This document shows positions 47,506 to 59,700 of a DNA stretch of 64,000 bases, one piece after another; the first letter of the stretch is position 1, and every line of letters starts with the position of its first letter. Made by a program: the position numbers and the translations under genes. The stretch is from Umbilicaria muhlenbergii (taxonomy: Eukaryota; Ascomycota; Lecanoromycetes; Umbilicariales; Umbilicariaceae), in assembly GCA_000611775.1 (NCBI GenBank), contig KK106984.1, positions 526,364 to 590,363 on the forward strand. Reading direction: 5' to 3'. Under the pieces are notes generated by a model. The model was given only the letters and a program-made list of their open reading frames with translations, had not been told where the DNA came from and ran no database searches.

Positions 47506-50051
47506 ATGCCTTACGGACATGCACACGCACAGTCATACAACTTCCAACTTCACACTGCCCACAGTGTACCTGCTGACGTCGTGGCCCCATGGGAGCCTTC
47601 TGGTCAGCCCTCTCTCAGCCTTACCCCTTATCGCGTCCAGTCAGATCGGCCTCGCAGTCCCGCCTCGGTAAGCGGGCGCCGGAATTAATCCTCTTGCCCC
47701 TGCTGCTCCTCCGTCTCCTCCTTCTCGTCACGCTTACAATACCGCGTAAGTGATCCGCTCTGCAGAGTACGAGCAGTCAAGTCGCACTGGACCTCCATAC
47801 CGGCTGAACGTCACATTCATTGGCTCTCCTAGATTGGTTCCATGCTATCTGTGTATCGATCGGCTAATAGTGCTTGCAGTGCGTTAATCACGCATCTCTT
47901 ACCTGGAGCCTCAAGAGGAATGTATCTCAGGTAATAGTTCATTTCTGGAAACTTCAACAGTGCTTGCCACGTTCCATCCCGTTCTCGCCCATGACGGCTG
48001 ATATCTGGCTCACCTGGCCATCTTGCTTGTTCCATCTCACTCTTCTGCCTGCTTGAAGGATAGAAACGCAATGGTTGCGAAGCCGAGCTTCGAAACGCCC
48101 CTGCTGCGGGTGAGTCGACCGGTTTCGGCATGCTCGAGGTGTCGGTCCGCAAAGATCAAGTGCGATGGCAAGTTGCCGGCATGCACAGCATGCGAGCGGA
48201 ACGGCAGGATTGGTGAATGCTCGAGTGCAAATGACCAGTTCGCCAAAGGCAAGGAGAGAAGCTATGTGGCCTCGCTCGAGTCACGGGTCGAAAGATTGGA
48301 GAAGCAAATAGAGCAAGCCAAGGCTCGCAGGTCGTCTGTCATTATGTTCGACCCTTATGTGGCGCCTCCAACCTTGGCCCCACAAGAGGCGCCTACCAGG
48401 CGTATCGACACCGGAAAGCAATCTCAAAGGAAAGAAGCGTCTGATGTTGATGACCTAGTCGCTGATTTTGGCTTCCTGTGAGTTCATAAATCGCCGTTTG
48501 CAAGGAAGCGTACTGAAGTGTCCAATCGTTAGCTCTGTCAATGCAACCGCGAGAGACTTTTATGGCTTCACTGCCGAGATGTCGTTTGCCCGATTGGTGC
48601 TGTCGACATCGTCAAAAGAGGCAATGCCGTCGTTCGAGACTAACATGCTTCCTCCACGGTACACGGCGACCCACCTTGTCCAGCACTATCTCGATTATAT
48701 CTTCGTCCTCTATCCCTTTCTATCAGAAACAGCGCTCTTCGCATCGTTGGATAATCTCTACCAAGACGCTGGTCGCCATGCCACCCCCATGGATCACTGG
48801 ACTATACGAATGGTCCTCGCCATTGCGCTTGCCTCTCAGTCACGATATAATGGAGATTCGCAGTACCGAGAAGCTGTACGCCATGCCGCTGCTGCCCTTG
48901 GGTGGGTAGATCGCGTTCTGCAGCCCGGCTCTCGGGTAGCGGTCCAGGCACTGCTGCTTTTGGTGCAATATTCCATGCTAGATCATCATCACTTCAGCAG
49001 CTGGTACTTGATAGGAGTTGCATCTCGAGTGATGGTAGACCTAGGTCTACATCAAGATCCGCCAGAAGAGTTGCGAACGAAGGACGCACACCTTACACTG
49101 CGGCGTAGGATCTATAGCTGTGTCTATGCACTTGACAGGTTGAGATTTACCCGCCATGGCATCGCCCCTGGGGTTGTGCGGCTAACATTACTTAGGGCCA
49201 TTAGCATTGTTCATCGCCGAGCTTTCTCGTTCACTGATGATTCTGCGAGCGTTCCTTCCCGTGCGGATACCAGCGCTCCACTATCGATCGCTGCACGATC
49301 CAGAGACCAGCTGTTTCTTAGGCCCATGGACACAGCTCCACAACTCATCAAATTTCGCCAGATACAGTCATCTTGCTACCAAGAGCTGTTCCAGTCTGGC
49401 CGCCAACCGTCCGAGAGTTCGTGGCGATTTGTATGGGCTACATTGAGAGAAATGCACGAATGGTATAACGGCTTGCCTGCTGGGATACAGGGGCCAGTGA
49501 AGATAGCATTCAGGTCGGAAATGCTGTTTAACAGTATAGTCATACTATCACCATCCGAAAAGATCCACTCAATTCCTGAATATGCCGAAGCCTTGATCTT
49601 TGAGTATGCCGTGGATTACGCAGGCAGCATGCGGTCTGTATGCGACGGGACCGGAAAGTATGCCTTCTATACCTATTTGGATGCCTTACGCGCGTCATTC
49701 GTAGGGCGACGCCTTCTCGATGTTCTGCAGAGCAAGCAATCTCGAGTTCACGACAGCGGTACTGCTAGCTCGCCTCAACCTCCCTCTGGCACTCCTCTAC
49801 CCCCGCCTCTACCAAACCGACGCAGCGACGAAGAAGTTGACAGAGCTAGAACAGGTATAGAGCAGCTCACGGATGTACTAGAGTTTCTAGGTCGAAGATT
49901 TGGCTACACAGGATTGTGTGAGGATTTCAAAGCCGAGGCTAGAAATTACGGCATGGTCTTTTCTGCCGGGAACTGGGGCTCTGGGTCAGGCTCCATAGAT
50001 GGTGCTGCTTCACATTTCCATTATGGGCAAGCGGATAGCGCTTATGGATGA
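47506..50051 (+). CDS. Zn2Cys6 fungal transcription factor
   Basis: Core exons 48059-48477, 48533-49138 and 49196-50051. I add a probable first exon, 47506-47667, because it starts with ATG (MPYGHAHAQSYNF), stays open, ends at a good donor (GTAAGC) and joins the AG at 48058 in phase, giving 680 residues. Without it the protein starts at 48071 (MVAKPSFETP) with 622. The zinc cluster reads SACSRCRSAKIKCDGKLPACTACERNGRIGEC, followed by a coiled coil (YVASLESRVERLEKQIEQAKAR). The fungal transcription factor domain includes TATHLVQHYLDYIFVLYPFLSE, VASRVMVDLGLHQDP and RRRIYSCVYALDR | AISIVHRRAFSF. The intron at that last junction (49139-49195) is 57 nt and stop-free, so it could be read through. 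The C-terminus is Pro/Ser-rich, ending QADSAYG. Targets unknown. Confidence 0.88.
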
Positions 50052-50641
50052 CTGTTGGCGGATTTGAATTAAGAGGTGGGCGCCAGGCGTAAGGACAAAA
50101 TCAGTGACGGTCTTCAGCTGGGGCTCCTCTCGAAGATACAATGGCCGACACGTCTAAACCCTCGGATTGGATGTTATAGAGATCAGCGGCTTCTATCATT
50201 TGTACAGTACAAGTTTCTCAGGATCTATCATGGTTTTGAAGTAGTTGAGGGGCAATCTGCCCTCCGCAAAGGACTGCCACTCTTATGTCCTTAACGTCTC
50301 ACCCATTTACGGTCTGGACTTTGAGAAGTTCTGTATACATTGCAGTTCACTGTCCAGCACCATTGGCTATAGGCAGGTGGACGATGGGGTTTATCACTCC
50401 AGTGGGCTATGGTTGCTCTAAGGAAAGCTCGAAATCGGCAGTAGCAAGATAATGTAGGCTGAGAGGCTCGGAAGTTATTCTTCGTAGTGCCTGACTAGTC
50501 CCCGTAGGACATAAGCATCATGGCACAAAACCAGAAAGACATCGCTAAACGACGACCGCCGCAAAACATGGTGTCAGTTAGGTTATCTTGCACATTCGAA
50601 TCACTGATTCAGATGACATTGTTGTCATTACCCAAACTGTC
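50052..50641. other. intergenic
   Basis: Contains one more copy of the dispersed motif (TCTTCAGCTGGGGCTCCTCT, 50111-50130). No gene seen. Confidence 0.5.
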
Positions 50642-53106
50642 ATGACGAAGAGGAAAACACCCTCAACCGCCAATGGCGCTTTGCCTGACACTTCTGCTCC
50701 CGTTCAGTCGCCATCGCCAGCACCCGCACAACTAAGCATACGCAAGCCTGCCAATTCAACCTGCGCACCCACTGCAAATGTGCGAGATGCAAAAGCCTCC
50801 GAGCCTTCTACGTCGGCCTTAATCATCTGTCGCAACAAGTATGAGACTTCTCACTGTCGCGCAATCCCTGGTCTAAGATCTCGACTTCTTCACAGAGCAT
50901 CGCGGCTGACTGCAGATGCCTCTTCTGCAGACATTGGCGCTACATCTCGTCCTTCCACGGCCCATGGCTGCAACTGCCCCCTGAAGTCCTCGAATCACTA
51001 GCCTACAGCAATTATGCGTCCCCACGACCTCACCCTGTTGATCCAGCCGTCTTCTTCGATCTGGTAAAAGTGCGCCGCCTGGTCGACGAGGCGACTAATC
51101 TTGCCGTTCGTGCGGCCAACGGCACAACCTCCTCCACCTTGAGTAACTCCCTAAATGCTGGCAGCGGGATTCTGGGAGGGGGCGGTGCGGCAGCTTTAGG
51201 GCTTGGCCTGGGTGGAGGGGCACCGCGTGCGAAATTGAGCAGAGAGAGGAGGCATAGGATGCGTGAACTAGCCACTCAAAAACTCTCCAAAGCGTACCAT
51301 CTCGATGAAATCGCCGCGAGCGTTGCTACTATGCAGTCGGCTTCCTCGCTTGAAGAGGTCGCGAAGCTGGTCCTCCAGCGAAGTGCGGACGATAGCGACG
51401 CTAAATATGTGCATTTCTTCCACGAGAAGATCCCGTCTAGGATGTTAGCGCAATGCACAAGCTTAAAGCCGTTGGACGAAGTCATTCAAGACCGGCCAAC
51501 AGACGGCGCACCTTTACGGACCCGCGCCGTCACAAGGATTTTCAAGGATGACTTTGCAGGCGCGGCTAGAGATCTGACTGATGGTTTGGCTGTGTGCCGG
51601 TACATGATGTCCCAACACAACGCGGTAAGGGGTTCGATGGAACTGGGCAATGCCGTGGGAGGAGCGGAGAGAAAAGACGGAAATTCTAGAGACTGGAGAT
51701 TTGAGATGAAGGTTGAAGAAGAAGACCAGCCAAATAGTTTAGAACCACAACTGCTGTTCCACCGCGCCGGAGTGTATCTTGCCATCGCCTGCCAAAACGT
51801 TCATTCTGCCCTCGATCGGTGTGGGGCAAACACAGGACAGGCCTCGGTGCAAAGTGTATCTGGGAAGCCGTTCGCGACTGAAGATGCCCCCGAAAAAGAG
51901 ATTCACCGATCTTGTCTCGAAGCCCGCAAAGCTGTCAAAACTAACGCGAAGCGCGCACTTCGGGATTACATGGGTTTCTTATCAAATTTTGACTACACTC
52001 CGGGACTGTCCTCTGAAATTACGGAGGAATTCTCCCGCAAAGTTCACGTTGCAGCGAATGGCTTCGCCAGACCCAGGGTAACCACCCCCAGCCGGCTGTT
52101 GGAAATGTCAGGGAATCCAAGCCCCAGCGACGGGCACCTAACCGATGCTTTGAAGTCGAGGTATGGTGACGGGCAGCGCCCCAACAGCAGCGGCTTCCCT
52201 GACGCGTCCAGGTACCCATCTTTACCTTCCCCGGAGGTGTACCAAGTATCGTCTCTCTTCTCTTCTGCCCCTCCTGTCAATCTAGCTCCATATCCGACTA
52301 CATCATTAGCACTAGTCACGAACAAGGAATCCTCACGTACCATGAACTCAAGCGCTATGGCCAATAAGCTTCTGGCTACCTCTGAGCAGCATGAAGCAAT
52401 AACCTACCATCCTCTCCTCACGGATGCCCTACACTCTTTGCTACTCTGCCATTCACTTATCCAGACGTCGCCAAAGGAACACCTTCGCCATGCCCATATG
52501 GTGGCCCGTCTCGCACGTGTATGCGATGGTTATCCCATTTTTCTTGCGGCACGTTCCCCCAGTCGCGCGGATTGGATCGAAGTGGTTCGCCGCGCCAACA
52601 ACTGGATCGGCTTGCAGCAGTCGTGGGAGAGTCTGTGCTCTCCTGCTCCACTGCTCAGGCATCCTGGGCCGAAGAAGAAGGAAGAAAGCGAAGCACAAGC
52701 GAAGGAGCGTCAAAAACAAGAGGCCATCATGGAAGCTTTGGCCGATGAACGGGTGCATGACGAAGCTAGTTTTCAGGCGGCTATCACCGCAAGAGAAAAA
52801 AGGGCCGAGGAGCAGAGGAGTGAAGAGTTGGGACAAGATGGGAATGGTCCCAAGAGATGGGCGCAAGAGGATGGTAAGGAGTATCCGATCAGCACTGAGA
52901 GGGCTGAGGCAATTGCGAGGTGGGTGAGAGAGGCTCCTCTGAGTGTCGAGGGTACTGGGAAGACAAGGAAGAGTGGTAAGAAGGGTAGAGGGCCGAATGC
53001 GACCGAAAACAGCACCACACTTCTGAGCCAGCAGCTTGAGCAAGCAAGCCTGAATGACGAACGAGCTTGCAATGAAGGCTTAGTTGACGAAGGAAATGAC
53101 CTATAG
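50642..53106 (+). CDS. large fungal protein of unknown function, cysteine-containing N-terminus
   Basis: The main exon 50896-53106 is secure: 737 codons of consistent frame to the stop. It joins, in phase 0 across GTATGA...TTCACAG, an exon ending at 50838 that reads QACQFNLRTHCKCARCKSLR. Together they place CKCARC and, after the junction, DCRCLFCRHWRY close enough to suggest a small zinc-binding motif. That frame is open only back to 50689 and has no ATG, so at least one upstream exon or an unresolved splice exists; the ATG at 50642 lies in another frame. Further on: a Gly/Ala-rich linker, then a helical region with AARDLTDGLAVCRYM and DALHSLLLCHSLIQT that looks TPR-like, NNWIGLQQSWESLC, and a charged Lys/Glu tail (EKRAEEQRSEE, KSGKKGRGPN). 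I do not recognise the family. Confidence 0.75.
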
Positions 53107-53328
53107 CAGATGCCAGGTTCACATTGCGCCGAATAGCTTCACGATCAGCACAAGTCTTCGGAACTTTGCGCGGAGACATTCGTGATGAATATCATTGCGA
53201 AGTCACGTTCCTCTTGATACTGAGTTCAGTTAGGATAGTAACCTATACATCCTCCCTCTTCACGGAGGAAGCAAAGAAATTTAGGCTGGACCTAAACGCA
53301 TGACCAACAGCGGACAAGAAGGCGATTT

Positions 53329-55056
53329 TCAAGCAACTGCAATTTGCCTGTTCATTCCCGCCTCCCCAATTCCGACTTTCGCTTCCTTCCTTGCCATCTC
53401 CGACTCCCCAGATTCTGCTCGCTCACTGGGTGGCGTGCTCATGGCATTCAGAATTCCGGGCCTCGAAAGCCCATCCTGGGCGGTACTGTAGAGGTTCCAG
53501 TCACGTTCTCCAATCTGCTCGTCGAAGAACTGATCCAGATCCAATCCGATCATCTCCGCTTCTTCGCTTATCCTCAGATGCATGCCTGGAATCCATTTCA
53601 GGCCGTATAGCAAGGCGCATGAGACCAGAAAGCTGTACGATGAGATGGCCGCGATCTCGGCGAATTGCTTGCCAACTTGAACACCGTTTCCGTCGATGCC
53701 ACCAGAAGCTAACGTTGCACCATCGAGCGAGGAGATTGACGCTGTTGCAAAGATGCCCGTTAGGAAACTGCCGACCATGCCTCCAACACCATGCAGTTTG
53801 AATACTTCCAGGCCGTCGTCGACTCTAATCCATTTGTTGAGGTCTTGTAGCGACGCGCAGACGATTGCAGTAACGAAGCCGATAACGGCAGCAAGCTGTC
53901 ACAGTGTTAGCGTATGGTTTTAGTCTCTTTCTATGGCCAAAGGTTTGGAGTTACCCAAACAGAGACATATCCTAAGGTTTATATAGGTTAGCAGAGGTTC
54001 GAAAGACTCCATTCAAGATTCATTAGAGCTGGGGTGTTCGAACCTGCCGCCGGTGTGATACCAACGAGGCCTGCGATAGCCCCTTCGCAAGCTCCAACGA
54101 CAGAGAACTTTCTCTTTTTGATATAATCGACCATGACCCAACCCAGGACACCAGTTGAAGCGGCGGTATTCGTGTTGAAGGCCGCCATCATCGCACGGAC
54201 GGTGGCGTTCAATGCCGAACCGCCGTTGAAACCGAACCACCCGAACCATATGAGAATTGTTCCGAGGAACACCAGGTTCGTATTGTGGGCCTTGCCGTGG
54301 GTCGCTTCTCCGTGATGCTTACGCTTGCCAAGCACAAACGCGTAGGCCAAAGCACTCCAACCGCTTGATATGTGGACAGGGCCACCTCCTGCAAAGTCAA
54401 GACTCGGCAATTTGTATAGCCATCCGTTGGGGTTCCATGTCCAGCAGGCAATAGGGCAGTAAACGACTGTGGCCCACAGGAAGCCGAACACAAGCGAAGG
54501 GATAATCCTCCCTCGCTCAAAAGAACCTCCAATGACAATCTGGACGGTGCAGGCACAAAAGAGCAATTGGTACAGGCAAAACACGATGTCGGGTATGTAT
54601 GGTGACCCGACCGAGGGGGCGGCGGAAACGTTCAACATCCCAAAGTTCGCGAGGTCACCGATGAACGGGCCTGCGGTCCGGGAGTAGGCAAGGGAGAAGC
54701 CCCAGAACATCCATTGGAAGGTAGTCTAACAAGCCACTGTCAGTTGTGCGCCTGGATCCTGGGGCCCAAGGCATGCTTACGACAGCTGCGACCATCAACG
54801 ATTGAAACAAGCAAGCGAGGGCAGACTTCCGCCTCGCCAGCCCTCCATAGAGAAGTCCGATGCCAGGGATGATCAGCCATACAATGAAGCCGCAAAAGAC
54901 CAGGTAAGTGTAATGGAACTCGAAGCCAGTGTATTGCGCGTTCACGTTGACCAGCTTGGGGTTGCCGCCGTTGGGCTGGCTGCTGTCATAGGCCGGCTGA
55001 AGGTATAATTAGCCAGATGGCAGCGGTTGGGACACAGTTTCACATACTGAATTCAT
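53329..55056 (-). CDS. ammonium transporter (AMT/MEP family)
   Basis: Plasma-membrane ammonium permease. Five exons: 55048-55056 (only MNS), 54781-54996, 54044-54725, 53955-53971 (a 17-nt microexon) and 53329-53895; phases close to 496 residues, right for the family. Eleven membrane helices are expected. Visible signatures: YTYLVFCGFIVWLIIPGIGLLYGG, WTWNPNGWLYKLPSLDFAGGGPVHISSG with the first pore histidine, WFGWFGFNGGSALNA, and FKLHGVGGMVGSFLTGIF with the second pore histidine. Both members of the conserved twin-His pair are therefore present. The cytosolic tail is Glu-rich (ISEEAEMIGLDLDQFFDEQIGERDW) and contains the family's regulatory segment, ending NRQIAVA. MEP genes are usually under nitrogen-catabolite control, but I see no specific GATA array here. 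Confidence 0.95.
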
Positions 55057-55600
55057 AATCACGACGTGGATAATCTTGTAGTTTCTTCGTAGGAAGGCTA
55101 CTTACGCCGAGTCTGTTACCTCTTCATTCTTCAACAATCGAAGAACCCTCAAGTTCATATATGCTCGACGGTCTCGAGGCCCTAAGAGGCACCAGTATGA
55201 ACGGCTTTTTTCTTCAAGACCTTTTGCGGGCCATAGTTTCGTCTTTTCTAGTCTAATTCTCTCCTGGGCTTGGATCATCATGCCAGGACGGCAGGAGTCA
55301 TGACGCCTATCGCACATTGGTCCATGCATAGGCTGAGGAGGCTCGATAGGGTACCATCAAGGGGCCGTGCCGTTGAGATGCTTATCCCTCCTTATCGTAG
55401 CCAAGAGAGATAAGGCCTTCATTGCATCCCCGACCTTTCTGACAATCATTAAGAGCCAAGCAGCCAAGTGAGTCCGCCGCTCCTAAGGACGCTTTCCCAC
55501 AAGGACTGTCTCAGCTGAAGAATTTAATTGGATACTTTGAGGCTGAAGAGGTCCACCTCTGATAGCGGACAGTCACCTTAAGCTTTTATACTTACACTCG
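55057..55600. other. 5' flank of the ammonium transporter
   Basis: Expected to contain its promoter. No gene, and base composition still normal until about 55.5 kb, where AT content rises sharply. Confidence 0.5.
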
Positions 55601-56178
55601 GCCACCATGATAAGATAAGCTGATGAGGCGAGCCTCTTACAAAACCAAAACTACTCTTCCCCCCTGTTACTCAGGGGTGGTTGAGATGGTTGAGCCAGTT
55701 GAGGCTTCAATCGCTTTGACCATTATGAGCAGGGAGTCTGTAAACTACTATATAGGCAGGCTCAACTCCTGCAAAGTTAAGAGCTTCATGCTCAACTCAA
55801 TACAATTGTCCTACACTATTAATAATAATTTTAAACCCTAATGATATGAAGTACCTGATAAGCTTTTAGGTTTACCTCAAGACAGCTTCATATGATCAAG
55901 GATCAGTGATCAGCTGTTACACTTTAAGCATTAAAATTAGCTTGTCACTTATTTTAAATCATAATAATAATTACTTTACAATGAAGTCTCTTTGTTGTTT
56001 CACAGAGTAAGCAGCTGATGTCTGCCTTTGATATAATTATTATCAAGTTACTCAAGATAATCTCACTTAACTTTTAAAGATGAATAAATTAAAGCTTCAA
56101 GCTTACTTCCTTTAAATTAACTTGTATATTAAGTTCAATAGTACTCAGTTTTTAGTTAAGTTCAACAAAGTACTTTAT

Positions 56179-56442
56179 TGTCAGGGCCACCATATATATA
56201 GTATGACAGTATGACACTATGGTACGACACTATAACTTAAATATGATGACTCAGCGCCTAGCGCCTTGACATCAAGTGAAAACTCTTCACAAGGAGGTGC
56301 AAAAACCTGCTTCCTCAGTGATCAGTTTTGCCACTGAATAGAAGATGTATAATCATTGCATTGACCTCATCATGACTATATTGCTTATGACATCTCATTC
56401 AAACATCATTATGACGCTCTGTCGTACACCCCGCCTCTTACA
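56179..56442. mobile_element. solo LTR, 264 bp, with 5-bp target-site duplication
   Basis: Begins TGTCAGGGCCACCA and ends CCCCGCCTCTTACA, that is TG...CA. It is flanked on both sides by TTTAT (56174-56178 and 56443-56447). No internal retroelement domain is attached, so this is a solo LTR. It retains more CG dinucleotides than its surroundings, suggesting that it is younger than the DNA it sits in. Family not determined; treat as fossil. Confidence 0.7.
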
Positions 56443-56739
56443 TTTATATCATTATTTACCTTTAAGATAAAGTCTTTACTTAAATAAAATCACACTTGAA
56501 GAATTATTTGAATAATAATTTAATTAAATAAAAAGATAAGATTATTAAATTATAATATTTTTTATTATAAAAAGATGTATAATTAAAATCTGTGATAATA
56601 TAAGATATATAATAATAAAGTATTATATAACCTTAACTATATAGAACTAATAACTAAGGAGTAAATATAAATATAAAAGTGATACAAAGTTTATTATGTA
56701 TGTTGTTAAGTTATTTAATGTTAAATTATAATATCTTTT

Positions 56740-59700
56740 ATTTATCAGGATCATGCAGAGCTCATCATGCAGATATGATGATTAAAAGATTAATTTTAAA
56801 GAGTCATTAAATGATGAGCAAAACTACATATATGAGTGTTGCAAAATTAACTGAACACATTAGGCTCAATCAGAAGTTAATGTAGATTGCTTAATTTTAT
56901 CATGCTTTTAATATTACTCTCCTCTCTGAAAAAGTGTCATCTGTGATGCTGCTGTAAAAACAACATCAAAATATGACATTCTTGCTCAGCTGCTTTGAAT
57001 GATTTAAACAGTCACTTCAAACAGTTCTTGAACAGTTTAAACTTAACATGACTTGTTGAAATATTTGCAGTAAAATTTCTTCAGCACTTCTGTTGAGCTG
57101 TTAAACTCACCTTTGTCTGCATAATATCATTTATTGTCACAGTTAATTTCATGTCATTTGATCTTGTATTAAAGCCTGCTGTGATATCATCTTGAGTTAA
57201 GAATATCATCTACCTCTCAGTGCTCATCATCATTTATTATAATAAGTGTTGATGAAGGTGTCTGCTGACTTGACAGTGAATCATTAACAGTTGAATAAAG
57301 CAGCTTTGAACTGAAAACATTATGAATTCACATTGTAGCAGGAAGCTTCAATCAATAAAAAACTTTAATATGTTGAATGATTTAAAATGACCTCAGCTGC
57401 TTGTTTTTTAAGTCTTAATTAAATCTTGTTGTCTTGATATTTTGACTCAATAATTATATTTAATTTTTAACTTCATAACTGACATCCTTCTGATGTTTAT
57501 TCATTTGCACTTTCATAAATTTTCTGCTCTTCTTCAACTGCTGTCTTCTGAAATTAAGAATTTCCTGCATGTGAGTTGTTATATCCTTCACCTTTACTGA
57601 CTGAAGTCATTTACGGGTGAATTCATAAGTAGTAGTGTCAGGGCTGAAATTCATGTATGAGTGAAAGCCTTTGTTAAGGTAGAAAGGTGAGAGTGAGGTC
57701 ATTGAAAAGTAATTATTATTATCATTAAACTCAATTATAAACAGTCACTTCACTCAGTCATCTTGTATGTAGTTGCATTACATTTATAAACCCTGTTTGA
57801 CATCTTGATTGACTTGTTCAGTTTGACTGTCAGTTTTTGAGTAATAAGTGATTGATAGGTTAATCTTGATTTTCAGATATTTGCACATGCTTTGTCATAA
57901 GTTGAAGATAAATTGAGGGCCTCAGTCTGAGGTAATAAAGCTTAACAGGTCATGTAAATGATAAATGTTTCATAACATAAATTATATTAATTTCTTTATT
58001 GAGGTTCCTTTCTCTCTTGAATGATAAAGAACATAATACCTTTCTTTAAATAATTTATCAATGAAGATGCAGATGATATTATAACCCTTTAATATTAACA
58101 GTTTAATTATAAAGTTTATGACAATGTTCTGTCAGTGTTGTTGCAGGATAAGAAGTGATATCAGAAGTTCATTAATAACATCATGAAATGACTTACTTCA
58201 CTGACAGTGATAGCAGTTTTAAATATATTACTTCATGATAATCACATGTCCTGATCAATAGTAGTGCTGATGAATAAGTTTCACTGTTCAGTTTATGCCT
58301 GAATGTTCAGAAGACAGCTGATCATGTATTTTTTAAAGAAGCTCAATCTGTAAGAATTCTGAAACTCACAGCAGATTGTTTTTGAACAATGCACTGTTAA
58401 TGACTCAGCATTTATGAAGACGTCTGTCATGAAGTTTAACTGCATTATTAACAATGACTTCTCAGTATTCATTACATAATTCATCAGTTTTATTAATTGT
58501 ATAAATTTATTTAAAAAGGCCTTCTTTTACTTCTCTGACTCAGATTTTCACACAGTTCAGGGTAAAGATGATTTAATAAGTCAAGTTCTTATCTTCTGAG
58601 TTATTGAGTGTTCAGATTAATATATTCACCTTGTCATTAATCTTGCCTGTTCAGAAGATGACTTGAAAGTTGAACTCTGATAAAACATTTAAGTATTTAA
58701 CTTGATGCTGTGTTAATTTTTTATTCTTCATAAATGTTTTCAGTACCTGATGATCAGTGAAGACTTGTATGAGCAAGTCAGCATGTTCAAGTTCAAGACA
58801 TCAGTGTTTAAAACAGTGAATAATGATCAGAAGTTTCTTATCATAAATGTGATAATTGCACTCTGCTGAGATCATTCACTTGTTATAAAAAGTCACTGAA
58901 TGAAGTACATCATCATCATCATATTGAGAGAGGATCTCATCAGTGATTAAATTAAAAATATCAGTTTTTAAGATAATTTAACAGTTGAAGTCAAAGTGCC
59001 TTAATACTGAAGCCTCTGTTATGACTTGTTTCAGGCTTTTGAATGCCTTTGTGCAGTCATCAGTTCAAGCAAATGATACATTTTTCTTAATCAGAGCTAT
59101 TAGTGATCTGATTATTTTTAAAAAATCATGTATGAACTGATGATAAAAATTAATAAAGCTTATAAAACCTTGAACTTTTTTTAAATTAATAAATTTAAGT
59201 CACTCTGTGACTGCTTTCATTTTCTGAGAATTCATTCACAGGCTTTCTTCAGAGATAATAACTTTTAAAAAGACTGTCTTTGAGACATTAAATTCATACT
59301 TCTTTATGTTCATTTATAAGCCGGCCTCACAGAGATGCTGAAGCATTTATTTAACATGATGATTATATTCCTTTCAGGTCTTGCTGTAGATGAGGATGTC
59401 ATTCAGATAAGTTTAACAAAAGTCATTAAAAAAGTCTCATAAAGTGTTATTAATGTACTGTTAAAAGATGCTCAGTTTATTGATTAATCTGAATGATAGA
59501 ACATGATATTTGTAGAAGCTTAAAGCAGTGATAAAAATTATAAAATTCTCATTATCTGAGTGCATACATAACTTATTGAAGGTGATGATAATGTCAAGCT
59601 TAATAAAATATTTGCATTTTAGAATTTTTTTAATTACCTCTTCAATGAGTGATAAGAGATAACAATTTCACTTTATAAGAACATTAAACTTCTGATAATT

